From a virus: a DNA stretch of 50,672 bases. A program made the position numbers and the translations under genes. The stretch covers positions 1-50,672 of IMG/VR virus record IMGVR_UViG_3300028364_000048, one strand, 5' to 3'. Position 1 is the first letter of the stretch. Every line of letters starts with the position of its first letter. The notes beneath the pieces were generated by a model. The model was not told the DNA's origin, did no database searches, and saw nothing but the letters and a program-made list of their open reading frames with translations. Of this stretch, positions 31,490 to 39,072 are shown in pieces.

Positions 31490-31663
31490 TTAAGCCGCCG
31501 CCGTTTTGGTGTTGCGAACGTGGTTCAATTCGAGGGCCACTTCCCATGCCCCGGCGGAGCGGGCGGCGACTTCAAGGTCCAGCAGATTGCAGAGGTTAAC
31601 CTTGGAGACGATCATCTCGTGCAGGTCGGTGTGGGCGGCGGCGATCAGGGTGGTGAGGGTCAT
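31490..31663 (-). CDS. Hypothetical 57-residue protein
   Basis: ATG 31663 follows AAGGAG; upstream readings enter the promoter. MTLTTLIAAAHTDLHEMIVS and LDLEVAARSAGAWEVALELN form an amphipathic helical protein. Not recognised. Confidence 0.55.
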   Translation of the reverse strand: MTLTTLIAAAHTDLHEMIVSKVNLCNLLDLEVAARSAGAWEVALELNHVRNTKTAAA

Positions 31664-31702
31664 GGTGTGGCTCCTTGCCGGTATGTTTGTATTCCTAAGA
31701 CT

Positions 31703-31731
31703 AGAGTAGCGCGTGTAAGAGGTGCTGTAAA
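31703..31731 (-). promoter_or_regulatory. Family promoter, class A
   Basis: -35 TTTACA (31726-31731), 17-base spacer, -10 TACTCT (31703-31708), then AGTCTTAGGAATAC. Drives 31490-31663 and 31279-31461. Confidence 0.82.
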
Positions 31732-31851
31732 CACTTTTTGTGTTATCCGACAAAATATATGGACAAGCGGTTGGAATGTCTATCGGTTGTCTCGTATGAC
31801 TTGCCAGGTTTAACGAGTTGATGCCTTGAAAACCAATGTTGACCCAATTTC

Positions 31852-32085
31852 CTAATATTCACCATGAAACTCTGTGTATGACATAAGTTCCAAAGATCGT
31901 TGTAATGACAACAATGCTTCTTCCACGTCTTGTTTTTCAGACTTTGCGCCGCGTTTACCTGGCGCAAGCAACTTTTTAATAGCGTGTTGAATTGCAGGGC
32001 ACCTAACGTCAAACGCTAGTAAAACGTCATAGACGTCTACTTCTGTTTTTTCTTTTCCGATTGTTCTCTTGTACTTATTTGCCAT
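31852..32085 (-). CDS. Conserved small phage protein (VDVYDVLLAFDV motif)
   Basis: 77 residues beginning MANKYKRTIGKEKTEVDVYD. EVDVYDVLLAFDV, then PAIQHAIKKLLAPGKRGAK, is a pattern found in many small phage proteins of unknown function. It is helical with a charged end. It follows the exonuclease gene by one base, so it shares its transcript. Confidence 0.6.
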   Translation of the reverse strand: MANKYKRTIGKEKTEVDVYDVLLAFDVRCPAIQHAIKKLLAPGKRGAKSEKQDVEEALLSLQRSLELMSYTEFHGEY

Positions 32086-32086
32086 T

Positions 32087-32650
32087 TCATTCCCACGCTT
32101 TCTTTTTGTAAAGGTCCATGTAAAGTCGAATTAGGCCATTAACATCGGCCTCGGCGGTATGTGCATCCTTTAGCTCTTCTTTAAAAAGGTGCTTGTAAAT
32201 ATTTCCAATGCTGTGGCTAGCAGCATCTTTATTGATACGCCTTGACGCCTCAAGTGTGCAGCGTCGCTTTATTGCTTCAAACGGCTTTTCAAACGCAAGT
32301 TGGTGCTCTTCAGCGTGGACCATACGGCAGTCAAACTGAACGTTGTGGGCTGCAACCATACCCGCGTCAAGGCACATACCAAAGAATTCATCTCTGGTCT
32401 GCAACCAGTAAGGTGCATCCTTGAGACTGTCCATTGTTATACCCGTGAGCTGGGTTATCTTTTTAGGTATAAACTTTGCACCCTTGACATTGGTTTTGAG
32501 AACCTTGACAACCTCGTAGTCACCATTGCTATCATACTCAAGTTGTGCGGCGTAGATTTGAGTTATGCGCGGTTGCATATCCAATGGCTGTTTTTCAATA
32601 GGCATTTTAGGGAAACCAGTAGTCTCGGTGTCGAATAGGACGATTTTCAC
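32087..32650 (-). CDS. DnaQ-like 3'-5' exonuclease (DEDDh)
   Basis: 187 residues; GTG start overlapping the previous stop (GTGA) with GGGGAGA upstream. MKIVLFDTETTGFP gives Asp7 and Glu9; TGITMDSLKDAP precedes AHNVQFDCRM with the third Asp; HTAEADV supplies the DEDDh His and the last Asp. This is the RNase T/DnaQ exonuclease fold. The polymerase already proofreads, so this may trim RNA, primers or host DNA. It lies directly after the primase-helicase and a small gene. Confidence 0.85.
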   Translation of the reverse strand: MKIVLFDTETTGFPKMPIEKQPLDMQPRITQIYAAQLEYDSNGDYEVVKVLKTNVKGAKFIPKKITQLTGITMDSLKDAPYWLQTRDEFFGMCLDAGMVAAHNVQFDCRMVHAEEHQLAFEKPFEAIKRRCTLEASRRINKDAASHSIGNIYKHLFKEELKDAHTAEADVNGLIRLYMDLYKKKAWE

Positions 32651-32976
32651 TCTTCTTCTCCCCTGAAGTTGCAATCTTTTAAAGCAAAAGACCTACTTGC
32701 ATTTTTTACTAAGTCATGGCCTGTAATAAGCCATTGTTTTTCTGGGTGCCACTCAGTAGACCCAAAATATAGTTTGAGCTTACCTTTAACAAATCGACGG
32801 TTAACTTCTCCACGGTAGTTTTTGTAGGTAAAGATGATGTGCTCTACACATTCTTTATCAAGCTCAATTTCGGCTTTCCCACAGATCATGCACTGATCTA
32901 ATACAACGTCGCCATTGTTATCTTTTAAGTGATCAGGGCAGTCTTTGTCTGATTTTTTGTATAGGACGTGCTTCAT
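32647..32976 (-). CDS. Hypothetical 109-residue Cys/His protein
   Basis: It begins MKHVLYKKSDKDCPDHLKDN, with CMIC near residue 30 and another Cys-His pair (CVEHI), so it may bind zinc. The rest is basic, beta-type sequence (RRFVKGKLKLYFGSTEW). It is four bases from the primase-helicase stop and overlaps the exonuclease start. Function unknown. Confidence 0.55.
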   Translation of the reverse strand: MKHVLYKKSDKDCPDHLKDNNGDVVLDQCMICGKAEIELDKECVEHIIFTYKNYRGEVNRRFVKGKLKLYFGSTEWHPEKQWLITGHDLVKNASRSFALKDCNFRGEEE

Positions 32977-32979
32977 TTT

Positions 32980-35535
32980 CTATCTCACAATGTTAAGGTT
33001 TGACTGGCTGTCTTCTTTGTTATAAACTGCAAAGCTTTCATTGTCACCGGTTTCTTTTACAAAGGTTTGCTTTGCTTCTAGTATGCCCGGCAGCATGAGC
33101 TTTTGGACTCCGCTATACGATGAAAGGAAACGGCCGCGAGGATTATTGTTTATCTCAACACCGGCCTGTCCTTTTCCGTATGTGTATGTTCTCAGATACT
33201 TGTAGAAAGCTCTTGTCTTCATGTGGCGGCGCTCGTCACGAATAGACTCTTTCTGCCAGGCCTCAAACAAGTCCCACAGCACTGACCTTTCTACCACTGC
33301 GTTCTGGTTCCAAGGCATAAAGCTAGGACCTGACGGACCTGACACAAACCCGCCATTATAAAGTGACTTTGAATACCAGCGGTTGAAAGTATACTCTGGA
33401 GAGTATTCTTGGCTGATCATTTTTTGTTTTGCAAGCGCGCTTGTTTTTGGTATCTCAAGCTTTATATTTGGTAACTTGTATTCTTTAAGATACTTATAAA
33501 GAGCCCATGGACCGCCATTAGACTTCTCTTTAAGCAGCGCATCCCAGTAAGACGTGTCACCGACGTGCGTGTCCGGTACCTCAATTGGAACCAGACGTCT
33601 TTCTCCTTTCGTGACTTGTGCAAGGCTATCCCTATTTGTAGTAAAGATAAAATGCATGAAATTGTCGCGCGTGATCTGTCCTTTACCTTTTGCCTCGCAA
33701 ACAAACGTTGAAGACGTTGACAGGTGCTTGAGTGTATCGAGTTGCGCTCCCTGTGATATTTTTGCCTCTTCAACGCGTATCAATAACTTTCCAAGCAGCT
33801 GATGGTTAAACTGCCCAGTGATCCTGTTTACATCTGATGAGGTAAAACAGGCCTGGTCGCCAAGCATGTGCTGCAGGTAGTCGCCAAATATTGATTTGCC
33901 TGATCCGTGCTCTCCAATCAGGGCAAGCATCCCACCGCTTCTTTTATCTGGAGTCTGTATCATATGAGCAAGAAAGCGCATTACATAGTCGTGCAATTCT
34001 TTAGGATCTTCCTCACCCGAGCAAATAAACTTTACATGCTCGAGAAACTTTTCACATGATCCGCTTTGGTCCATGCTTTCAGCGGCAACACCTTGCCAAA
34101 GGTTTACAACCCAACCATTGTCGCTGTCTTTGTATATCTTTCCTTTTGACGGGTTTACAGCAGATTTTGAAAACTTGCGCCGCTCGCCACCTGAGAACCA
34201 AATAGCAGCGGCATTCTTTGCTGGCTTCTTTGGTTCAACTTCTATTTTTATGTTACCATAAAGCAAACTAAAACTTTGGTAAGGTATGATTGCCTCTTCG
34301 GGGCTTTTGTATATGCTATCAAGGATAACCACTTGCGGATGCCGACCTTCCAGAAGAACACCAAACCGTTGATTAAAATAGTCAGTCATGTCTCTGAAGT
34401 GTGAGTAATCCCCGGAAAAAGGGAAGAAAAGCCCTTTTTCAAGTTGATCGTCGGGTCCATCTGCGTCGTCGTCATAAGATATCTCAGATCTTGGATTGTG
34501 GCTTTCGCCACTCTCATCTAAAAACCTTGCTATAAGCTCTAAGAACTTAGGAGGATGCGCATCTGTTGAAGTTGGGTAGTCTGCAATGTCCCATTTTTTC
34601 GGTAGGTTAAACCAATTTATGTCGACGACGTCAATGCTAGTTGCAATCCCGCCAAGAGCCTTTTTCACATCAAACGCGCCAAGAACTCCAGCTGTGTCCG
34701 CGTCGGGTATGATAATGACATTTCGGCCTTTAAGTGAAGACCAGTCGGTGTTGCCAACGGCTTGAGTACCACCTTTCCAAGTAGTAAATACGTAGCCAGG
34801 GTATCGTTGCGATATTTCTGTGTTACCATAGTCTGCGGCTTTTTCGCCTTCAACCACAATAACGATTGCGTCGGACTTAGTAGAAACGTAGGTTAACGAA
34901 TAGAGCATGTGCAGGTGTTTTTCCGACGACCAACCCTTGCACTGCCACTTTGGATTGTTGGGATCAGTCGGCCTATTTGGCTCGTCATGCTCGTCATAGT
35001 AGCCAAAGCTGTATTGCAGAATTCTCTTAGGATGGCCAACCGCGTCGTAGCGAACAACGATGCTATTTGCAAAGTCCCCGTCTGTGTAAATGTGAACCAT
35101 AGACTTGTGGAATTGCACAGGTCTACCGACTTTTTTATCTTGCAGGGATATAGTGTCCCTTAGCCTTGACGCATAGCCAGCCGCTGCTCTGTGGGATACT
35201 GGTATGCTGTTCCACTTGAATTTTGGCTGCGAACGCTCCGGGTATTTTTTTTCGTATTTACGATTTTCTTCTCTCGCTTTCTCAGCCTCAACCTGCTGTG
35301 GCCACGCGCCTCGTTCGGTGAGCAGTTTATATACTTCTTTTTCACAACCATGTGACCAGCACTTAATGAGAATGCCGACGCCTTCTTTAAGTGATACTGA
35401 TAAACTTGCGTTTGTGTCTCCATGAATTGGGCAGTAACAGGTAAAGCTTCCGTCTTGCCCAACAGTCCCATCCCACCCAAACTCTTTTACGCAAAGCTGT
35501 TCCACTTGGGAAAGAGTGTAGTGGAAGTCAGTCAT
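32980..35535 (-). CDS. Primase-helicase (zinc, TOPRIM, SF3 helicase)
   Basis: 851 residues with three recognisable parts. N-terminal zinc finger: CPIHGD (Cys35, His38) and CWSHGC (Cys59, Cys64), as in CHC2 primases. Middle TOPRIM: IVIVVEGEKAADYG and VIIIPDADTAGV (about 235-320). C-terminal superfamily 3/D5-like helicase: Walker A IGEHGSGKS, Walker B LLIRVEEA, and sensor HFIFTTN (about 555-680), followed by arginine-rich GERRLVPIEV. It should make primers and unwind the fork, as a single-protein replisome core with the family A polymerase. It overlaps the GIY-YIG gene by eight bases. Confidence 0.88.
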   Translation of the reverse strand: MTDFHYTLSQVEQLCVKEFGWDGTVGQDGSFTCYCPIHGDTNASLSVSLKEGVGILIKCWSHGCEKEVYKLLTERGAWPQQVEAEKAREENRKYEKKYPERSQPKFKWNSIPVSHRAAAGYASRLRDTISLQDKKVGRPVQFHKSMVHIYTDGDFANSIVVRYDAVGHPKRILQYSFGYYDEHDEPNRPTDPNNPKWQCKGWSSEKHLHMLYSLTYVSTKSDAIVIVVEGEKAADYGNTEISQRYPGYVFTTWKGGTQAVGNTDWSSLKGRNVIIIPDADTAGVLGAFDVKKALGGIATSIDVVDINWFNLPKKWDIADYPTSTDAHPPKFLELIARFLDESGESHNPRSEISYDDDADGPDDQLEKGLFFPFSGDYSHFRDMTDYFNQRFGVLLEGRHPQVVILDSIYKSPEEAIIPYQSFSLLYGNIKIEVEPKKPAKNAAAIWFSGGERRKFSKSAVNPSKGKIYKDSDNGWVVNLWQGVAAESMDQSGSCEKFLEHVKFICSGEEDPKELHDYVMRFLAHMIQTPDKRSGGMLALIGEHGSGKSIFGDYLQHMLGDQACFTSSDVNRITGQFNHQLLGKLLIRVEEAKISQGAQLDTLKHLSTSSTFVCEAKGKGQITRDNFMHFIFTTNRDSLAQVTKGERRLVPIEVPDTHVGDTSYWDALLKEKSNGGPWALYKYLKEYKLPNIKLEIPKTSALAKQKMISQEYSPEYTFNRWYSKSLYNGGFVSGPSGPSFMPWNQNAVVERSVLWDLFEAWQKESIRDERRHMKTRAFYKYLRTYTYGKGQAGVEINNNPRGRFLSSYSGVQKLMLPGILEAKQTFVKETGDNESFAVYNKEDSQSNLNIVR

Positions 35536-36286
35536 TCTGATTTATCCGATTGTTACAGTTATTTTTAAGCTCTTCGTAATAGCCATTTCTTACAGAATGC
35601 GAAATGCTCCCAGAGTATTTTTTAGCAAATAAAGAAAAGCTTGAAAATTCTCTTGCTAAGTCAAACGACTTTTGCTTATTCCATTTTATGCCAACGATCC
35701 ACCCAAAATCTTCCTGCAACCTGTTAAGTATACCTAACTTAAGAGCTGCAGCATAAACAGAAGTGTTTTTCTTAAACTCAGATTTGTTTTTACACAATAA
35801 AGCGGCGGCATAGACTGAAGACTCTGAGTGAATTTGTTGAGAGCCACCTAAATTTCCTGCACGATTAACGTTTGTGACAGTAAACCCTAAATCCTTATAA
35901 CTCTGCACATACTTTTCTTCAAGTTCAGCGGCTTGACCCGCATCAATGTAATCAGTTAAAAGCGTATACTCAAAATCACTGGACATGATTATTGCAACAG
36001 TTGAATGCTGCGTAAGCATTTTGTGCTTGTATAGTCTTACATCAAAATTATACGTTAAGCCTATATACGCTTTGTTTAATGACTTGGAAAAAAGAACATA
36101 GACAAGCCTTTTATACCTATTGCCGGCACCGGCGTGGTGCTTTATATCTTTTAGCCTATCTTTTTTCCACATTCTTGCATAAAGGTTAAAGTTTTTGACA
36201 CGCAATTCACTGCGTGTAGGGTACTCTGAAGCCAACAAGAAGTCTTCTTGTTCGTTATAGAACCTATAAACCTCTTTTTTAATCAT
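35528..36286 (-). CDS. GIY-YIG endonuclease with C-terminal helical repeats
   Basis: 252 residues from the ATG that overlaps the previous stop region; an ATG at 36301 is an alternative. RLVYVLFSKSLNKAYIGLTYNFD (in part) shows the GIY-YIG strands (VYVL and AYIGLT) and the catalytic-type KH. Two to three later segments (FKKNTSVYAAALKLGILNRL; FSLFAKKYSGSISHSVRNGY) look like NUMOD-type helix-turn-helix repeats that bind DNA in homing enzymes. It lies free-standing between two replication genes, so it may be a mobile or a domesticated nuclease. Confidence 0.68.
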   Translation of the reverse strand: MIKKEVYRFYNEQEDFLLASEYPTRSELRVKNFNLYARMWKKDRLKDIKHHAGAGNRYKRLVYVLFSKSLNKAYIGLTYNFDVRLYKHKMLTQHSTVAIIMSSDFEYTLLTDYIDAGQAAELEEKYVQSYKDLGFTVTNVNRAGNLGGSQQIHSESSVYAAALLCKNKSEFKKNTSVYAAALKLGILNRLQEDFGWIVGIKWNKQKSFDLAREFSSFSLFAKKYSGSISHSVRNGYYEELKNNCNNRINQND

Positions 36287-36959
36287 CCCTGTCAACGCCA
36301 TCTTCCTCATTATTGTAGCTTTTTCTAGGATATTCGACATAGCCCTTATCGTAAAGCTGTGGCAGATAATATTGGAGAATGGAGAAAGGAGGCTGTTTTG
36401 TCTTAAGACCAAACTTGTGCAAACTAGCGCTAAGTATTTTTAGCTCGTTCATATCGTATGCGGATTGCTGCCCGTCGATAAGAGCTGCAATGATCACCTT
36501 ACACTGTTTGGGGAATTTGACCTCAGCTTCTGCAAGGCCTTTTAAATCAAACAAAAATGAATTGCCTTTGTTTTTAAGCTTGGCCTTCATCCGCGTGATT
36601 TTAGACTTTTGAAAGATTGCCCAAACGGCCTCAAACGGGTTTATTGTAACGTCCGTAAGACGGTTACCGGTAATCAGGCGATACATTTTACGCGCTTGAA
36701 TTGGCCTATAAACTGTCTTAAAATGGTTAATGCTAACGATAACATTGCTGCTGAAGACATTTGGGTTCATAAACCTTGATATGGCCTCAAAGCTTTCATA
36801 CGCGCGGTAGTTAAGAAAATTTACACTTTCCCTATAGTAAACCGTAACAAACGCGCAAGGTGCTTCTCTTGGCACGTTAGGATTTTCAACAAACTCAAGC
36901 AGGTGCTGATACGCCTGACTCGGGTGGTCATACGGGGGGACGACTTTAACGTGTTTCAT
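36279..36959 (-). CDS. Hypothetical 226-residue protein, first gene after the origin candidate
   Basis: Not recognised. The middle (INPFEAVWAIFQKSKITRMK) and end (PPFSILQYYLPQLYDKGYVE) are helical; the C-terminal ~60 residues resemble a winged-helix, and the tail is acidic (NNEEDGVDRDD). It sits at the edge of the AT-rich gene-free region, where phages often encode origin- or replication-initiation-related proteins. This is inference from position. Confidence 0.5.
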   Translation of the reverse strand: MKHVKVVPPYDHPSQAYQHLLEFVENPNVPREAPCAFVTVYYRESVNFLNYRAYESFEAISRFMNPNVFSSNVIVSINHFKTVYRPIQARKMYRLITGNRLTDVTINPFEAVWAIFQKSKITRMKAKLKNKGNSFLFDLKGLAEAEVKFPKQCKVIIAALIDGQQSAYDMNELKILSASLHKFGLKTKQPPFSILQYYLPQLYDKGYVEYPRKSYNNEEDGVDRDD

Positions 36960-37735
36960 GTTGTTCTTTCTTTTGTTTGCTTACGTTGTATTTGCATCTA
37001 AACTTTATTTTAGAGTGTGCGGCGGGTGGAACATTGGCCGGGAGCTACCCGTTTGAATACCAATCTTCCACCCTATACAAGTAGCACACACAAAAGAAAG
37101 TGTCGATAGTTCACAATATACCAATATTTATCTTAAGTATATCGTAGAAATAACTTATTTTACGGGTTACATTATTTTACAGCCCTGTTTTGGTGGCCAT
37201 TCATTGACACTACTTTTAAAGCCAGGCTTGGTTATGAATTATTTTTTACTCATTTTTTTTACCAAAGCAGGTCTGATTTGATACTTTTGGTCAATTTGGC
37301 AATTCCTTTAACCAAGCGCAAACTTTTTATGATTCTTCAAAATTATTGAGATTTTTTTGTAGTTTTTTTAAAAGTCCAAATCCCTTTAACCTTAACCAAC
37401 TTCAATAACCAAGTAAAAGCCAGCTAACTATTTGATACTGTTATCTTTATTTTCTTCTTGGTTAGTTGGTTAAGATGGTTAATATAATATAGAGAAGGGT
37501 GTATAAAAAAGAACTACTTTGGAATTTAGGAATCTTGCAAGATATTATATGTTTTTGTTATTTTATTATTATATGACTTGTGTCAATTAACCAACCAACC
37601 AAGTAACCAAGGATCCTCAAATATCCAATCAGTTGGACCCAATTCCATACCCCTGTATGCCATGACACGTGGTGCCCCAGGCCATGACACGTGGTGCACC
37701 CAGGGTGAGGACGGGCATTGCTGCCCACCCGTCTA
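36960..37735. other. AT-rich gene-free region: candidate replication origin
   Basis: No convincing gene in ~780 bp. Strongly A/T-rich, with runs of T/A. (T)AACCAA or its complement recurs many times: 37308-37316, 37385-37411, 37457-37482 (CTTGGTTAGTTGGTTAAG) and 37587-37612 (TTAACCAACCAACCAAG), partly as inverted copies. At its right end are a 22-bp direct repeat containing CACGTG and the hairpin GGGCATTGCTGCCC. Repeats plus AT-rich DNA next to the replication genes are what an origin would show. Confidence 0.5.
37659..37697. repeat. Two direct copies of GCCATGACACGTGGTGC
   Basis: Seventeen identical bases at 37659-37675 and 37681-37697, 22 bp apart, i.e. two helical turns and on the same face of the DNA. 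Each holds the palindrome CACGTG. Suggests binding of a protein dimer pair, for example an initiator or a regulator. Confidence 0.6.
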
Positions 37736-37767
37736 GACTCTCGGAGGATCCTTTCGGGAGAGTTAGT

Positions 37768-37932
37768 TCAATCTACGAGGAAGCTGTTGTTGATTACTGA
37801 AAGAACCATCCAGCCATCCGATGCCTTGCAGGTGACACGACCTTTGGAGATCACCTCGGCCCGGGTTCCTTTGACGTTGCCGTCTGTGTGCTCGGCGCCG
37901 GTGTTCTTGTTGTAAAAGATGATCTTGAACAT
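37768..37932 (-). CDS. Hypothetical 54-residue protein
   Basis: ATG 37932 after AAGGAACC, below a class B promoter. MFKIIFYNKNTGAEHTDGNV, then VTCKASDGWMVLSVINNS, is a small beta-rich protein. An inverted repeat ACTCTC/GAGAGT (37737-37763) lies just past its stop. Not recognised. Confidence 0.55.
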   Translation of the reverse strand: MFKIIFYNKNTGAEHTDGNVKGTRAEVISKGRVTCKASDGWMVLSVINNSFLVD

Positions 37933-37974
37933 TTTCTGGTTCCTTGTGAGTATGTTGGTATTGTCCGTAAGAAT

Positions 37975-38003
37975 AGAATATCGTGTACAGCAAGGCTTGT
38001 ACA
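37975..38003 (-). promoter_or_regulatory. Family promoter, class B
   Basis: -35 TGTACA (37998-38003), 17-base spacer, -10 TATTCT (37975-37980), then ATTCTTACGGACAA. Drives 37768-37932. Confidence 0.82.
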
Positions 38004-38019
38004 CGATAAAGGTGAGGCA

Positions 38020-38211
38020 TCACCAATTATTTTCAACAGCCTCGCGAACCGCTTCTTTCCACTCAGCAGCGGCAGCTTGAAGAACAGCGTTCGCCTTGTC
38101 CCAGTCTTCTTCCGAGCCAAGCATCGCATTGACGCGACGAGCGTTGGCTTGATCCATACGCATCCGTGCAATTTCCTGGCGGTTCTTGTTGTTTTCTTGC
38201 GCGTTTGTCAT
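38020..38211 (-). CDS. Hypothetical 63-residue helical protein
   Basis: ATG 38211 after AAGGAACG. MTNAQENNKNRQEIARMRMD starts a single long amphipathic helix, ending in AAAEWKEAVREAVENNW. Small helical early proteins of this kind often bind and change a host protein, but no target is visible. Confidence 0.55.
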   Translation of the reverse strand: MTNAQENNKNRQEIARMRMDQANARRVNAMLGSEEDWDKANAVLQAAAAEWKEAVREAVENNW

Positions 38212-38246
38212 TGTATCGTTCCTTGTTTGTATGTGTCCGTAAGACT

Positions 38247-38275
38247 AGGATATGCCGTGTCGCAGGGCTTGTACA
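38247..38275 (-). promoter_or_regulatory. Family promoter, class B
   Basis: -35 TGTACA (38270-38275), 17-base spacer, -10 TATCCT (38247-38252), then AGTCTTACGGACAC (a mixed start region). Drives 38020-38211. Confidence 0.82.
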
Positions 38276-38315
38276 CACTTTTGTTTGGAAATGCACGCAT
38301 TTTTTCCCGGAAAGG

Positions 38316-38340
38316 GTAGGGGCCGAAGCCCCTACTTTTT
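38316..38340 (+). terminator. Hairpin with T-run on the plus strand, UUCG loop on the minus strand
   Basis: GTAGGGGC CGAA GCCCCTAC then TTTTT on the plus strand. Almost the same as 22791-22814, again directly after a leftward gene's stop, with C(UUCG)G in the leftward transcript. Confidence 0.5.
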
Positions 38341-38545
38341 AGTTCAAGTCCCACTTTACTCCTTGTGTTTCTTCGTTGTGCTTGGCGATGATCTCAACAT
38401 CCTCTTCAGTCATGTCAGGAAACCCGGGCTTCATCTCACGGATTACGCGGCGGAGTTCACTCTGGGTCTTTTCACCACGAGAGAAATATGCGGCTACCAG
38501 GGCGGCTGCCATTTGGTTTTCGGGGGACATCGTATCGTCTGACAT
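38339..38545 (-). CDS. Hypothetical 68-residue protein
   Basis: ATG 38545 follows AAGGAACG; earlier in-frame ATGs lie in the promoter. MSDDTMSPENQMAAALVAAY, then a charged helical region (SELRRVIREMKPGF), ending KWDLN. It is the outermost gene of the leftward block. Not recognised. Confidence 0.55.
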   Translation of the reverse strand: MSDDTMSPENQMAAALVAAYFSRGEKTQSELRRVIREMKPGFPDMTEEDVEIIAKHNEETQGVKWDLN

Positions 38546-38580
38546 TGTATCGTTCCTTGTTTGTATGTTTCCGTAAGAAT

Positions 38581-38609
38581 AGAATATCGTGCGAGGCAAG
38601 GCTTGTACA
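38581..38609 (-). promoter_or_regulatory. Family promoter, class B, leftmost of a divergent pair
   Basis: -35 TGTACA (38604-38609), 17-base spacer, -10 TATTCT (38581-38586), then ATTCTTACGGAAAC. Faces away from the rightward member at 38676-38704, with 66 bases between the two -35 elements. Confidence 0.82.
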
Positions 38610-38675
38610 CAGTAAAAGTGAGATTTCACCACTTATTTTGGCCTGAAACTTTTTGCAACTTTGCGCATTTTGTTG

Positions 38676-38704
38676 TGTACACGATGGCAAGAACGAGGTA
38701 TTCT
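38676..38704 (+). promoter_or_regulatory. Family promoter, class B, the only rightward copy
   Basis: -35 TGTACA (38676-38681), 17-base spacer, -10 TATTCT (38699-38704), then ATTCTTACGGACAC. Drives 38738-38938. The sole copy on the plus strand shows that the element is a promoter and not a coding repeat. Confidence 0.85.
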
Positions 38705-38737
38705 ATTCTTACGGACACCTAAACAAAGGATACACCA

Positions 38738-38938
38738 ATGACCATAAAGTTCCCAGAAGCCACAGTCAATTTAAACAGCGTGGATGGAAACGCCTTCTCG
38801 ATACTCGCGGCTGTTAGAAAAGCGTTGCGCGATGAAGGGGCTACGCAAGAAGAAGTCAAGACCTACATCGATGAAGCAACGAGCGGTGATTATGACAACC
38901 TGCTGCAAGTGTCGATGAGGTGGGTGAACGTCGAGTAA
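38738..38938 (+). CDS. Hypothetical 66-residue protein
   Basis: Preceded by AAAGGATACACC. MTIKFPEATVNLNSVDGNAF, then a helical region (ILAAVRKALRDEGATQEEVK) and an aromatic end (VSMRWVNVE). The only small early gene on the plus strand. The beta-helix-helix plan resembles small phage proteins annotated only as hypothetical. Confidence 0.65.
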   Translation: MTIKFPEATVNLNSVDGNAFSILAAVRKALRDEGATQEEVKTYIDEATSGDYDNLLQVSMRWVNVE

Positions 38939-38949
38939 ACACTGAACGA

Positions 38950-38979
38950 TCAGGCACCCAAAAGAAAGTGGGTGCCTGA
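38950..38979. terminator. Hairpin after the 66-residue gene
   Basis: TCAGGCACCC and GGGTGCCTGA form a perfect 10-bp stem with a 10-base A-rich loop, 11 bases past the stop. There is no T-run after it, as with most hairpins in this genome. Confidence 0.5.
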
Positions 38980-39024
38980 CAGACCACGCCCTAAAACTAT
39001 TTTTCAACGAGGCAAAATAAACTA

Positions 39025-39053
39025 TTTACTTATCAACAAGGTCAAAATATACT
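39025..39053 (+). promoter_or_regulatory. Sigma70-like promoter for the NusG-like gene and late genes
   Basis: -35 TTTACT (39025-39030), 17-base spacer, -10 TATACT (39048-39053). It lacks the conserved start region of the family promoters. Transcription would begin near 39060 and carry the two leader repeats before entering the late genes. Confidence 0.6.
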
Positions 39054-39072
39054 GTACATATGAATTGCATAG

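Noticed and set aside
14673-38704. Repeated ~50-bp units as a CRISPR array or mobile element
   Set aside because: They are widely and unevenly spaced, each upstream of a gene, with promoter hexamers and one inverted copy.
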